DNA of 64,000 nucleotides from CAYWVR01 sp964461715 (GTDB lineage: Bacteria; Planctomycetota; Phycisphaerae; FEN-1346): assembly GCA_964461715.1 (NCBI GenBank), contig CAYWVR010000007.1, forward strand, positions 54,956-118,955, given 5' to 3'. Of this stretch, positions 8,993 through 17,165 are shown one piece after another. The notes under the pieces were generated by a model. That model ran no database searches. It had not been told where the DNA came from and saw only the letters and a program-made list of their open reading frames with translations. Made by a program: the position numbers and the translations under genes. The stretch's first letter is position 1. Every line of letters begins with the position of its first letter.

Positions 8993-9032
8993 GGTCCGAG
9001 CCTATAGGGTAGGGCGCCACGGCAACCGGCAC

Positions 9033-9068
9033 CGTCGCCTGCCGGGGTCGGTTCCCCGGCAGGCGACG
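9033..9068 (-). terminator. Strong stem-loop downstream of gdhA
   Basis: A perfect 15-bp inverted repeat (CGTCGCCTGCCGGGG and its complement) with a 6-base loop, 28 bases after the gdhA stop and 41 bases before the next ATG. There is no U-run on the minus strand, so it would be a U-less terminator or an mRNA-stabilising or attenuating hairpin. Confidence 0.55.
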
Positions 9069-9095
9069 CCGAACGTGTGTCAAGCGTCGGGAGGC

Positions 9096-10436
9096 TTAGA
9101 CGACCCCCTGGGCCATCATCGCGTTGGCGACCTTGAGGAAGCCGGCGATGTTCGCCCCGGCCACCAGGTTGCCCGACTGCCCGTAGGCGTCGGCGGCCTG
9201 GACGCACTGGTCGTAGATGGCGTCCATGATGCCGTGGAGCCGCTGGTCGACCTCGGCGAACGGCCAGTTCAATCGCATCGAGTTCTGGGCCATCTCCAGG
9301 GCGCTGGTGGCCACGCCGCCCGCGTTGGCGGCCTTGGCGGGCCCGAAGGAGACGTCGTTGCTGTGGAAGACCTCGATAGCCTCGGGCGTGGAGGGCATGT
9401 TGGCGCCCTCGCCGACCGCGATGCACCCGTTCTTGACGAGCGTTTCGGCGGCCTGCTGGTCGATCTCGTTCTGCGTGGCGCTCGGCAGGGCCACGTCGCA
9501 CGGCACGGTCCAGATGCCCTGCCAGCCCTCGGTGTACTGGGCGGACTTGACCTCGGCCGCGTACTCCTTGATCCGGCCGCGCTCCACTTCCTTGATCCGC
9601 CGCACGATGTCGAGCTGGATGCCGTTCTCGTCGACGATGTAGCCGGAGGAATCGCTGAGGGCGATGACCCGGGCCCCGAGCTCCTGGCACTTCTGGCAGG
9701 CGTAGATGGCCACGTTGCCGGAGCCGGAGATGACGACCTTCAGGCCCTTCCAGTCCTTGCCCTTGGCTTCGAGCATGCGGGAGACGAAGTAGACGAGGCC
9801 GTAGCCGGTGGCCTCGGTCCGCACCAGCGACCCGCCGTAGTCGAGGCCCTTGCCCGTCAGCACGCCCGCGAAGGTATTCGTGAGCTTCTTGTACTGGCCG
9901 AAGAGGAACCCGATCTCGCGTCCGCCGACGCCGATGTCTCCCGCGGGGACGTCGGTGTCCGGGCCGATGTGGCGGAAGAGCTCGCCCATGAAGGCCTGGC
10001 AGAAACGCATGACCTCGGCGTCGCTCTTGCCCTTCGGGTCGAAGTCGGAGCCGCCCTTGCCGCCTCCGATCGGGGTGGTGGTCAGGGCGTTCTTGAAGAT
10101 CTGCTCGAAGCCGAGGAACTTGATGATGCCCAGGTAGACGGACGGGTGGAACCGCAGGCCGCCCTTGTAGGGCCCGATGGCCGAGTTGAACTCAACGCGG
10201 AAGCCGCGGTTGACCTGGACGTCGCCCTGGTCGTCGGTCCAGGGGATGCGAAAGAGGAGTTGCCGCTCCGGCTCGACCATCCGCTCGAAGACCCGGAGCC
10301 TGGCCAGGGCGGGTTCCTTGTCGATGACGGGGGCGACGCTCTCGGCCACCTCCTCGACCGCCTGGTGGAACTCCGTCTCGCCCGGGTTCCGGGCCTTGAC
10401 GATCCCCATGATGTTCTCGACAAACGCCTGCGACAT
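9096..10436 (-). CDS. gdhA: Glutamate dehydrogenase, hexameric 446-residue type
   Basis: Reversible amination of 2-oxoglutarate to glutamate, probably NADP(H)-linked by its size class. 446 residues with the substrate-binding KGGLRFHPSV, the catalytic-lysine loop GGGKGGSDFDPKGKSD, the PAGDIGVGGREIGFLFGQYK segment and a Rossmann motif SGSGNVAIYACQK. The frame is open for another 354 codons upstream, but these are antisense to the NuoE/F genes; the ATG at 10436 has AAAGGAG 7 bases before it and gives the normal N-terminus MSQAFVENIM. It has its own promoter and is divergent from the redox operon. Confidence 0.97.
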   Translation of the reverse strand: MSQAFVENIMGIVKARNPGETEFHQAVEEVAESVAPVIDKEPALARLRVFERMVEPERQLLFRIPWTDDQGDVQVNRGFRVEFNSAIGPYKGGLRFHPSVYLGIIKFLGFEQIFKNALTTTPIGGGKGGSDFDPKGKSDAEVMRFCQAFMGELFRHIGPDTDVPAGDIGVGGREIGFLFGQYKKLTNTFAGVLTGKGLDYGGSLVRTEATGYGLVYFVSRMLEAKGKDWKGLKVVISGSGNVAIYACQKCQELGARVIALSDSSGYIVDENGIQLDIVRRIKEVERGRIKEYAAEVKSAQYTEGWQGIWTVPCDVALPSATQNEIDQQAAETLVKNGCIAVGEGANMPSTPEAIEVFHSNDVSFGPAKAANAGGVATSALEMAQNSMRLNWPFAEVDQRLHGIMDAIYDQCVQAADAYGQSGNLVAGANIAGFLKVANAMMAQGVV

Positions 10437-10542
10437 CGGATTCTCCTTTCCTCTTGCGTGTGGGCCATGCCCGAAACATGGCACCCGTTGACGCCCGTCC
10501 GTGCCGTTGGGCGGGCCATCTGTTCGGGAAACCGAGGGCCCG

Positions 10543-10570
10543 AATATACGGCAATCCTGACCATCCGCAA
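10543..10570 (-). promoter_or_regulatory. Promoter of gdhA
   Basis: Minus-strand TTGCGG and TATATT with a 16-base spacer, giving a leader of roughly 100 bases before the gdhA ATG. Confidence 0.6.
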
Positions 10571-10572
10571 GA

Positions 10573-10600
10573 GAAAATCCGCGCTTTCTGCTTGATTTTC
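10573..10600. promoter_or_regulatory. Candidate regulator site upstream of gdhA (inverted repeat)
   Basis: GAAAATC-N14-GATTTTC, a perfect 7-bp inverted repeat whose near edge is 2 bases from the gdhA -35 box. The position (about -40 to -68) suits an activator. No regulator can be assigned from sequence alone. Confidence 0.4.
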
Positions 10601-10646
10601 GGGGTCCGATGCGGCACTCTTGTGCCGATTCGCCGGGCTGGGCCGG

Positions 10647-10656
10647 GTTCCGGAAC
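10647..10656. promoter_or_regulatory. Candidate operator GTTCCGGAAC before the NuoE promoter
   Basis: Perfect 10-base palindrome ending 5 bases before the -35 box of the redox operon. Short palindromes arise by chance, so this is only a candidate; the NrpR-like protein is a possible binder, but its archaeal operator (GGAA-N6-TTCC) has a different spacing. Confidence 0.3.
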
Positions 10657-10661
10657 GATGA

Positions 10662-10690
10662 TTGACCCGTCCGAACCCCGGCCGTACACT
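10662..10690 (+). promoter_or_regulatory. Promoter of the NuoEFG/Nfn-like operon
   Basis: TTGACC and TACACT separated by 17 bases, about 35 bases before the first gene's ATG. Divergent from the gdhA promoter with about 90 bases between the two -35 boxes. Confidence 0.6.
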
Positions 10691-10724
10691 GTATCGCTTT
10701 CCACACGCGCCGGAGACATGGCAT

Positions 10725-11228
10725 ATGGCGAAATCGATCGCTACGGAGGAGCACTTGGCCGACCAGGTCCGCGCCATCGTTTCCCGCCATGCCAAGGGGC
10801 AGGGGGGGCTCATCCCCATGCTCCAGGAGGTCCAGGGGCGGTTCGGATATCTGAGCCAGGAGGCGGTCCGCGAGCTCGCCTTGGCCGCCGGCGTCGGCGA
10901 GAACGAGATCTACGGCGTGGCGTCCTTCTACAGCCAGTTCCGCTTCCATCCGCCCGGCGACAAGACCGTCTGCGTCTGCCAGGGGACGGCCTGTCACGTG
11001 GGCGGCGGGGAGGCCATCCTCGACGCCTTCCAGCGCGAGTTGGGTATCCGCCCCGGCAACACGACCGAGGATGGGGCCTTCGCCCTGGAGCGCGTCGCGT
11101 GCATCGGCTGCTGCGCCCTCGCGCCGGCCATCACCCTCGACGGCAAGGTCCACGCCCGCATGACCCCCGAGAAGGTCCGGAAGGTCCTCCAGGCGGCCCG
11201 CACCGAGACCGCGGAGACGGCCGACTGA
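10725..11228 (+). CDS. NuoE-like [2Fe-2S] subunit (NADH-dependent redox complex)
   Basis: Thioredoxin-fold [2Fe-2S] subunit of 167 residues, as in NuoE/HndA/StnA. A helical N-terminal part with GLIPMLQEVQGRFGYLSQEA and NEIYGVASFYSQF is followed by the cluster ligands, CVCQGTACHVGG and VACIGCCALAP (C-x4-C and C-x3-C). In this family it passes electrons between the NuoF flavin site and partners. ATG at 10725 is chosen because GGAG lies 9 bases upstream; the frame opens earlier with residues that belong to the promoter region. First gene of a five-gene operon. Confidence 0.93.
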   Translation: MAKSIATEEHLADQVRAIVSRHAKGQGGLIPMLQEVQGRFGYLSQEAVRELALAAGVGENEIYGVASFYSQFRFHPPGDKTVCVCQGTACHVGGGEAILDAFQRELGIRPGNTTEDGAFALERVACIGCCALAPAITLDGKVHARMTPEKVRKVLQAARTETAETAD

Positions 11229-11265
11229 GCCCGGTCCCGAGCCCCCATGAAGGTGTACGACCCGG

Positions 11266-13176
11266 ATGACCCGATTCCAGGAAGCCTGTGACCGAGCCGA
11301 TCGCGCGTGGCAGAACCTTGCCGCGGGCGACGCGCCCGTCCTGCGCGTCGGGGCCGCGACCTGCGGCCGCGCGGCGGGGGCGAGCGACGTCCTCCAGCGG
11401 CTCCGCGACGAAACCGTCCGGCGGGACCTTGAGGCCCGCGTCCTGGAGGTTGGGTGCATCGGTCTCTGCTGCGCCGAGCCGGTCCTGATCGCCGACAAGC
11501 CTGGGGCGCCGTCGGTCGTCTACGGCCCCGTGGGCCCCGACGAGGCGGCCGCGGTGCTGGAGCGATGGATTCTGGGCGGCGATCCGTGCCCGGAGTGGGC
11601 CCTCGGCACGATGGGCGACGGGGCGGTCAAGGGCCTCGCCCCCTTCGCCGAGCATCCCATGATGAAGGGGCAGGTTCGCCGCGTCCTGGCCAATTGCGGC
11701 CTCATCGACCCGGAGGACGTGGAGCATTGCCTTGCGCGGGGCGGGTATCGAGGCTTCGCGCGGGCCATCGAGGGGGGGGCCCTGGCGACGCTCCAGGAGG
11801 TCAAGACGAGCGGCCTGCGCGGCCGAGGCGGGGCGGGCTTCCCCGTGTGGCGGAAGTGGCAGTTCTGCCGCGAGGCCGAAGGGTCGCCCAAGTATCTCAT
11901 CTGCAACGCGGACGAGGGCGACCCCGGGGCGTTCATGGACCGCAGCCTCCTGGAGAGCGATCCCCACGCCGCCCTCGAAGGCATGCTCATCGCGGGGTTC
12001 GTGCTCGGGGCAAGTGAGGGCTACGTCTACTGCCGGGCCGAGTATCCGCTGGCCCTGAAACGGCTGGACGTGGCCCTGGCCCAGATGGAGGACCTCGGGC
12101 TTCTGGGCCAGGACATACTCGGCAGCGGCTGGTCCTTCCGAATCCAGGTCAAGAAAGGGGCCGGGGCTTTCGTCTGCGGCGAGGAGACCGCTCTCCTCGC
12201 CAGCGTCGAGGGGCGCCGGGGCATGCCGCGCCCGCGGCCCCCGTTCCCGGCCGTCCAGGGCCTCTGGGGCAAGCCCACCGTCATCCAGAACGTCGAGACG
12301 CTCGGGAACCTGCCCGTCATCCTCCGCGAGGGCGGGGAGGCGTACCGCGGCGTGGGAACCGACGAGAGCCCCGGCACGAAGACCTTCGCCCTGGCCGGCA
12401 AAGTCCGCCGGACGGGCCTCGTCGAGGTGCCCATGGGCATCGCCCTGCGGACCATCGTCGAGGAGATCGGCGGCGGGGTGCCCGAGGGACGGGCCCTCAA
12501 GGCCGTCCAGACGGGCGGTCCGTCGGGCGGCATGATCCCCGCCGAGAAGCTCGACCTTCCCGTCGATTACGAGTCGCTGGCCGAGGTCGGTTCCATCATG
12601 GGCTCGGGCGGCATGATCGTCCTCGACGAAACGACCTGCGCGGTCGACGTCGCCCGCTACTTCCTCTCCTTCACGCAGGAGGAGTCCTGCGGCAAGTGTC
12701 CGCCCTGCCGCGTCGGCACGAGGGCCATGCTTGCCATCCTGGAGGCCATCACGGAGGGGCGGGCGGCGCGGGCGGACCTCGAGCGCCTCGAATCCATGGC
12801 CTGGACCGTCAAGAACGGGTCGCTGTGCGGCCTGGGGCAGACGGCCCCGAACCCGGTCCTCACGACCCTCCGCTATTTCCGCAACGAGTACCTTCAGCAC
12901 ATCGAAAAGCACGAGTGCCGCGCGTTCGTCTGCCGGGGGCTCCTCCAATACCACATCGATCCCGACCGGTGCATCCGATGCGGGGCGTGCTTCCGGGTCT
13001 GCCCGGTCGATGCCGTTGCCGGGAGCAAGGAGGCGGGTTACGCGGTCGATCCGGACGTGTGCATCCAGTGCGGCATGTGCCTGAGGACGTGCCCGCCGAC
13101 GGCCTCGGCGGTCTACCGCACCAGCGGCGCGCGGACCCGTTACGAGCCGCAAACCGAGAAGGAAGCCGTCACGTGA
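11266..13176 (+). CDS. NuoF-like NADH-binding flavoprotein with extra ferredoxin domains
   Basis: 636 residues in the HndC/HydB/StnB layout. N-terminal thioredoxin-like [2Fe-2S] domain (CGRAAGASD, then VGCIGLCCAEP); FMN/NADH core with GLRGRGGAGFPVWRKW and NADEGDPGAFMDRS; [4Fe-4S] site ESCGKCPPCRVGTR plus SLCGLGQTAP; and a C-terminal pair of [4Fe-4S] clusters, CIRCGACFRVCPVD and CIQCGMCLRTCPPT. The N-terminal and C-terminal domains distinguish it from plain respiratory NuoF and are typical of soluble electron-bifurcating hydrogenases and transhydrogenases. Its last codons overlap the next gene (GTGA). Confidence 0.93.
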   Translation: MTRFQEACDRADRAWQNLAAGDAPVLRVGAATCGRAAGASDVLQRLRDETVRRDLEARVLEVGCIGLCCAEPVLIADKPGAPSVVYGPVGPDEAAAVLERWILGGDPCPEWALGTMGDGAVKGLAPFAEHPMMKGQVRRVLANCGLIDPEDVEHCLARGGYRGFARAIEGGALATLQEVKTSGLRGRGGAGFPVWRKWQFCREAEGSPKYLICNADEGDPGAFMDRSLLESDPHAALEGMLIAGFVLGASEGYVYCRAEYPLALKRLDVALAQMEDLGLLGQDILGSGWSFRIQVKKGAGAFVCGEETALLASVEGRRGMPRPRPPFPAVQGLWGKPTVIQNVETLGNLPVILREGGEAYRGVGTDESPGTKTFALAGKVRRTGLVEVPMGIALRTIVEEIGGGVPEGRALKAVQTGGPSGGMIPAEKLDLPVDYESLAEVGSIMGSGGMIVLDETTCAVDVARYFLSFTQEESCGKCPPCRVGTRAMLAILEAITEGRAARADLERLESMAWTVKNGSLCGLGQTAPNPVLTTLRYFRNEYLQHIEKHECRAFVCRGLLQYHIDPDRCIRCGACFRVCPVDAVAGSKEAGYAVDPDVCIQCGMCLRTCPPTASAVYRTSGARTRYEPQTEKEAVT

Positions 13177-14774
13177 AGCTGACCATCGACGGACAGACGA
13201 TCGAGGCCTTCGAGGGCGACTCGGTGCTGGAGGCCGCCGACCGCGCCGGCATCGAAATCCCGCACCTCTGCTCCCATGAGACGCTCCCCCCGTTCGGCGC
13301 CTGCCGCCTCTGCGTCGTCGAGATCGAGGGCATGCGGGGCTATCCCACGTCCTGCTCGACCCCCGCGACCGAGGGCATGGTCGTGCGGACGCAGACGGGG
13401 CCCCTGCGGGACCTGCGGCGGAACATCCTGGAGCTCATCCTCCTGGAGCACCCCTCGGCGTGCCTCGTCTGCGACAAGGCCGACCTGTGCGAGGAGTACC
13501 GTCCCATGCCCGACAAGGCCGGCTGTGCGACGGGCTGTCACACGTGCGCGAAGAAGAGCACGTGCCCCTTGCGCGAGCTGGCCGAGGACCTGGGCCTGGA
13601 GGAGCTTCCGGCGGCCCCGTTTTACCGGGCTCTGGAGGTCCGTCACCGCGATCCCTTCATCGACCGCGACATGAACCTGTGCATCCTGTGCGGCCGGTGC
13701 GTCCGGGTGTGCAAGGAGCGGCACGGGGAGCCGACCATCGCCTTCACGAAGCGCGGCAGCCGCACGGAGATCGGCCCGGCCTTCGGCCGGGACCTGGTGG
13801 AGGCCGGGTGCCGCTTTTGCGGCTCGTGCGTCGACGTCTGCCCAACGGGGGCCTTGGCTGCCCGGTTCGGCAAGTGGACCGATGCCTGTGGCGAGCCTCT
13901 CCGTACCACCTGCGTCCTGTGCGACGAGGGTTGCGCGATGGACGTGGCAAGCGACGGGCGGCATGTGGTCGAGGCACGGCCGGTGGACGTCGACGTGCCG
14001 CTCTGCGCCCTGGGACGGTTCGCTCTGGGCGAGTTCGTGGGCCATCCCGACCGGCTCCGGACCCCCCGGGTCCGCGAGGGCGAGACGCTTCGGAAGAGTC
14101 GCTGGGACCTGGCCTTGCCGGCCATCGCGGAGCGGCTCAAGGAGTATCGAGGCGAGGCGTTCGCGCTGGTCGTGGACCCCGCATCGGCGACGCTCGAGGA
14201 CCGCTATGCCCTCCGCAAGTTCACGGCCGAGGTGATGGATTCGCCGCACTTCGTCGAGGCGGCGCTCGACGCCGAGGGCCGGGCGACGGCCAAGTTGCCC
14301 AAAGGCGTCCGGGCCGCGATCCTGACGGGCCCGTTCGTGGACGCCGAGGCGCTCGATGAGCTCGATTTCGTGGTCGTGGTGGACGTTTTCGAGAGTGCGG
14401 CGTCGGAGGCGGCGGACGTGGTCCTGCCCGCGGCCCTCTTCCCGGAGGTCGACGGGACGGTCGAGGACGCATCGGGCAGGCCGCGGCCGCTCGTCCGGGT
14501 CGCCCCCCCGCCGGGCCGGGCCCTGGCGGACTGGCGCATTATCGTCAACCTGGCAAAGGCGATGGGCGCCGAGGGCTTCCAGTGGGAGAACGCGGCGGGG
14601 GTGGCGACGGCGGCCGGGGTGGATCCCGCCGAGGTGGCAACGGGCCGGACGGAGATGCCCCCCGCGGCCCGCGAGCCGGCGCTGCGGCGGCGATGGTACC
14701 GCGGCCATCGGATCGCCGACTACGTGCTGGGCCTCAAGGCCCTGACGGGCGAGCCCGTCCGGATGGAGGAGTGA
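13173..14774 (+). CDS. NuoG-like Fe-S subunit with truncated molybdopterin-type domain
   Basis: 533 residues. Domains in order: plant-type [2Fe-2S] (FGACRLCVVEIEG, SCSTPA); His/Cys [4Fe-4S] site (HPSACLVCDKADLC) followed by an extra Cys-rich stretch (GCATGCHTCAKKSTC); two ferredoxin clusters (CILCGRCVRVCKE, CRFCGSCVDVCPTGA); a further C-x2-C-x3-C...C site (CVLCDEGCAMDV to PLCALG); then a molybdopterin-oxidoreductase-like domain of about 180 residues, far shorter than in NuoG, with no visible cofactor pocket. No H-cluster is present, so it is not a HydA hydrogenase. Start is GTG at 13173 with GAAGGAAG upstream; the frame is open earlier but antisense or overlapping there. Confidence 0.9.
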   Translation: MKLTIDGQTIEAFEGDSVLEAADRAGIEIPHLCSHETLPPFGACRLCVVEIEGMRGYPTSCSTPATEGMVVRTQTGPLRDLRRNILELILLEHPSACLVCDKADLCEEYRPMPDKAGCATGCHTCAKKSTCPLRELAEDLGLEELPAAPFYRALEVRHRDPFIDRDMNLCILCGRCVRVCKERHGEPTIAFTKRGSRTEIGPAFGRDLVEAGCRFCGSCVDVCPTGALAARFGKWTDACGEPLRTTCVLCDEGCAMDVASDGRHVVEARPVDVDVPLCALGRFALGEFVGHPDRLRTPRVREGETLRKSRWDLALPAIAERLKEYRGEAFALVVDPASATLEDRYALRKFTAEVMDSPHFVEAALDAEGRATAKLPKGVRAAILTGPFVDAEALDELDFVVVVDVFESAASEAADVVLPAALFPEVDGTVEDASGRPRPLVRVAPPPGRALADWRIIVNLAKAMGAEGFQWENAAGVATAAGVDPAEVATGRTEMPPAAREPALRRRWYRGHRIADYVLGLKALTGEPVRMEE

Positions 14775-14776
14775 GC

Positions 14777-15652
14777 GTGTTCGCGATCGTATCGAAACGC
14801 GAGGTGGCCCCGAACGTCCATGAGGTGGTCGTCGAGGCCCCGAAAGTGGCCCGCAAGGCCCGGGCCGGGCAGTTCGTCATCGTCATGCCCCATGACGAGT
14901 CCGACCGCGTCCCGTTTACCCTCAGCGATTGGGACGCCGAGGCGGGCACCGTGACGCTGATCGTCCTGGAGGCGGGCCGCACGAGCGGGCAGCTCATCGA
15001 GATGACCCGGGGCGACGCCATCGCCCACTTGGCCGGGCCGCTCGGCGTGCCGCTGGAGATCGAGAAAGTGGGCACGGTGGCCCTGTGTGCCGGGTGCTAC
15101 GGCATCGGAGCGATCCTTTGCATCGCCCGGGCGATGAAGGAGGCGGGAAACCGCGTGGTCGCCATCGTCGAGGCCCGCAGCCACTACCTGCACTACTACC
15201 GCGACAAGCTGGAGCCCTGGTCCGACGCCGTCATCCAGACCACGGCCGACGGCTCCGAGGGCGAGAAGGGCCACGCGGTCGACGCCCTGAAGCGGCGGCT
15301 GGAGGCGGGCGAGACGTTCGACCTGGTCGTCGCCGTGGGATGCCCGTTCATGATGATGCTGACGGCCCGCGAGACGGAGCCGCACGGAATCCGCACGCTG
15401 GCCGCCCTGAACCCCATCATGCTCGATGGGACGGGCATGTGCGGCGCCTGCCGCGTCCGCGTCGGCGACGAGTCGAAGCTCGCGTGCGTGGACGGGCCAT
15501 TCTTCGACGCCCACGCCGTGGACTGGGACAACGTGTTCGCGCGGCGGTCGGCCTACGGGATGCAGGAGGCCCGGTCGCTGGCCCGGACGGCGGGCCACGA
15601 GCACCCGTTCGAGCGGGCCGGCGGTCATGCCCACGCGCACCACGCTCATTAG
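14777..15652 (+). CDS. NfnA/PyrK-like FAD/NAD(P)-binding subunit
   Basis: 291 residues, ferredoxin-NADP reductase fold. Flavin-binding barrel (RAGQFVIVMPHDES, VPFTLSD), nucleotide-binding domain (VALCAGCYGIGAILCIARAM), and the C-terminal [2Fe-2S] site of NfnA and sulfide dehydrogenase beta (DGTGMCGACRVRVGDESK, LACVDGP). Known NfnA takes NADH electrons to the bifurcating subunit NfnB, encoded next here. The tail is unusually His-rich (HEHPFERAGGHAHAHHAH), a possible metal-binding extension. GTG at 14777 is preferred because GGAGGA lies 6 bases before it; a GTG at 14771 overlaps the upstream stop but has no spacing. Confidence 0.9.
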   Translation: MFAIVSKREVAPNVHEVVVEAPKVARKARAGQFVIVMPHDESDRVPFTLSDWDAEAGTVTLIVLEAGRTSGQLIEMTRGDAIAHLAGPLGVPLEIEKVGTVALCAGCYGIGAILCIARAMKEAGNRVVAIVEARSHYLHYYRDKLEPWSDAVIQTTADGSEGEKGHAVDALKRRLEAGETFDLVVAVGCPFMMMLTARETEPHGIRTLAALNPIMLDGTGMCGACRVRVGDESKLACVDGPFFDAHAVDWDNVFARRSAYGMQEARSLARTAGHEHPFERAGGHAHAHHAH

Positions 15653-15667
15653 CCGGAAGAGACGACG

Positions 15668-17128
15668 ATGGTCGACGAGACGAAGAAAGCCGAACGCTTC
15701 CAGCGGACGCCCATGGCCGAGCGAACCCCCGCCGAGCGGGTCCAGGACTTCGAGGAGGTCCCGCACGGCTACACCGAGGAAGAGGCCCGCCTGGAGGCCC
15801 GCCGGTGCCTCCTCTGCAAGAAACCGCAGTGCGTGGCCGGGTGCCCCGTGGGCATCGACATCCCGGGGTTCGTGAAGCTTATCGCCGAGGAACGGTTCGA
15901 GGAGGCCGCCGACCTGATCCTCCTCACGAACGCCCTCCCGGCCATTTGTGGCCGCGTCTGCCCCCAGGAGAGCCAGTGCGAGGCCAAGTGCGTCCTCGGC
16001 AACAAGGGCGACCCCCTCGCCATCGGCAACCTCGAACGGTTCGTCGCCGACTGGAAGCGCGAGTGCGGCACGTGTGCGGTGCCTCCGCGGCCGGAGCCGA
16101 CGGGCCGCAAAGTGGCCGTCGTCGGAGCGGGGCCGGCGGGCCTCACGTGCGCCGGCGAGCTCGTGGGACGCGGCCACGAGGTCACCGTCTTCGAGGCTTT
16201 CCACCGGACGGGCGGCGTGCTGGTTTACGGAATTCCGGAGTTCCGCCTGCCGAACCAGATCGTCCAGGCCGAGGTCGAGGGTCTGGAGGCCCGGGGCGTG
16301 AAGATCGAGACGAACTCCGTCATCGGCAAGATCGACACGGTCGACGAGCTCCTGGAGCCCTACGACGCGGTCTTCGTCGGCGTCGGGGCGGGGGCCCCCT
16401 CATTCCTGGGCATCCCCGGGGAGGACCTGCTCGGCGTCTACAGCGCGAACGAGTACCTGACGCGGGCGAACCTGATGCGGGCGTACGACCGAGGCCGGGC
16501 CGATACGCCCGTGCTGGATTCGCAGCGCCTGGCGGTCGTGGGCGGCGGGAACGTGGCCATGGATGCGGCCCGTACGGCCCTGCGGCTGGGGGCCGACGAG
16601 GTCTACATCGTCTATCGCCGGGCGCGCGAGCAGATGCCCGCCCGGGCCGCCGAGATTCATCACGCCGAGCAGGAGGGCATCCAGTTCAACCTGCTGACGA
16701 ACCCCGTGGCCATCCTCGCCGACGAGCGCGGCTGGGTGAAGGGCATGGAATGCATCCGCATGGAGCTGGGCGAGCCGGACGATTCCGGCCGCCGCCGGCC
16801 CGTGCCCATCGAGGGGAGCGAGTTCGTCTTCGACGTTGATACGGTCATCATCGCCATCGGAAACAAGCCGAACCCGATCATCCCGTCGACGACGCCGGAC
16901 CTCGAAATCAGCCGCTGGGGCACGATCGTCGCCGACGAAGCCTCGGGGCGGACCACGAAGCGGGCCGTCTGGGCGGGCGGGGACATCGTCACCGGGGCCG
17001 CCACGGTTATCAGCGCCATGGGGGCCGGCCAGGCCGCCGCCCGCGACATCGACGCATGGCTCCGCCTCGACGAGCCGCGTCCCTGGGATGAGCAGACGTG
17101 CGTCGTGCCCGGTGACGGGGAGGCGTGA
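15668..17128 (+). CDS. NfnB/GltD-like NADPH-dependent oxidoreductase (glutamate synthase small-subunit family)
   Basis: 486 residues. N-terminal Fe-S domain (CLLCKKPQCVAGCPVGIDIPG and CGRVCPQESQCEAKC), FAD-binding GAGPAGLTCAGEL near residue 150, and NADPH-binding GGGNVAMDAARTAL near residue 295. The family includes the GltD subunit, the stand-alone GltA-type protein and NfnB, where the FAD is the electron-bifurcating site. Placement directly after an NfnA-like gene and NuoEFG-like genes, and the absence of a glutamate synthase large subunit, favour NfnB. Start ATG has GAAGAG upstream; 15-base gap from the preceding gene. Confidence 0.92.
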   Translation: MVDETKKAERFQRTPMAERTPAERVQDFEEVPHGYTEEEARLEARRCLLCKKPQCVAGCPVGIDIPGFVKLIAEERFEEAADLILLTNALPAICGRVCPQESQCEAKCVLGNKGDPLAIGNLERFVADWKRECGTCAVPPRPEPTGRKVAVVGAGPAGLTCAGELVGRGHEVTVFEAFHRTGGVLVYGIPEFRLPNQIVQAEVEGLEARGVKIETNSVIGKIDTVDELLEPYDAVFVGVGAGAPSFLGIPGEDLLGVYSANEYLTRANLMRAYDRGRADTPVLDSQRLAVVGGGNVAMDAARTALRLGADEVYIVYRRAREQMPARAAEIHHAEQEGIQFNLLTNPVAILADERGWVKGMECIRMELGEPDDSGRRRPVPIEGSEFVFDVDTVIIAIGNKPNPIIPSTTPDLEISRWGTIVADEASGRTTKRAVWAGGDIVTGAATVISAMGAGQAAARDIDAWLRLDEPRPWDEQTCVVPGDGEA

Positions 17129-17165
17129 GGGGCAGGCGAGGTTACGTCTTCTTTTCGCTCTTTGG

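Noticed and set aside
10437..11498. N-terminal extension of gdhA by 354 codons
   Set aside because: It is antisense to the NuoE/NuoF genes, and a good ribosome-binding site and family N-terminus lie at 10436.
13173..14774. NuoG-like protein considered as [FeFe]-hydrogenase HydA
   Set aside because: No H-cluster motifs (TSCCP, MPCxxK, ExMACxxGCxxGGG) are present after the ferredoxin domains.
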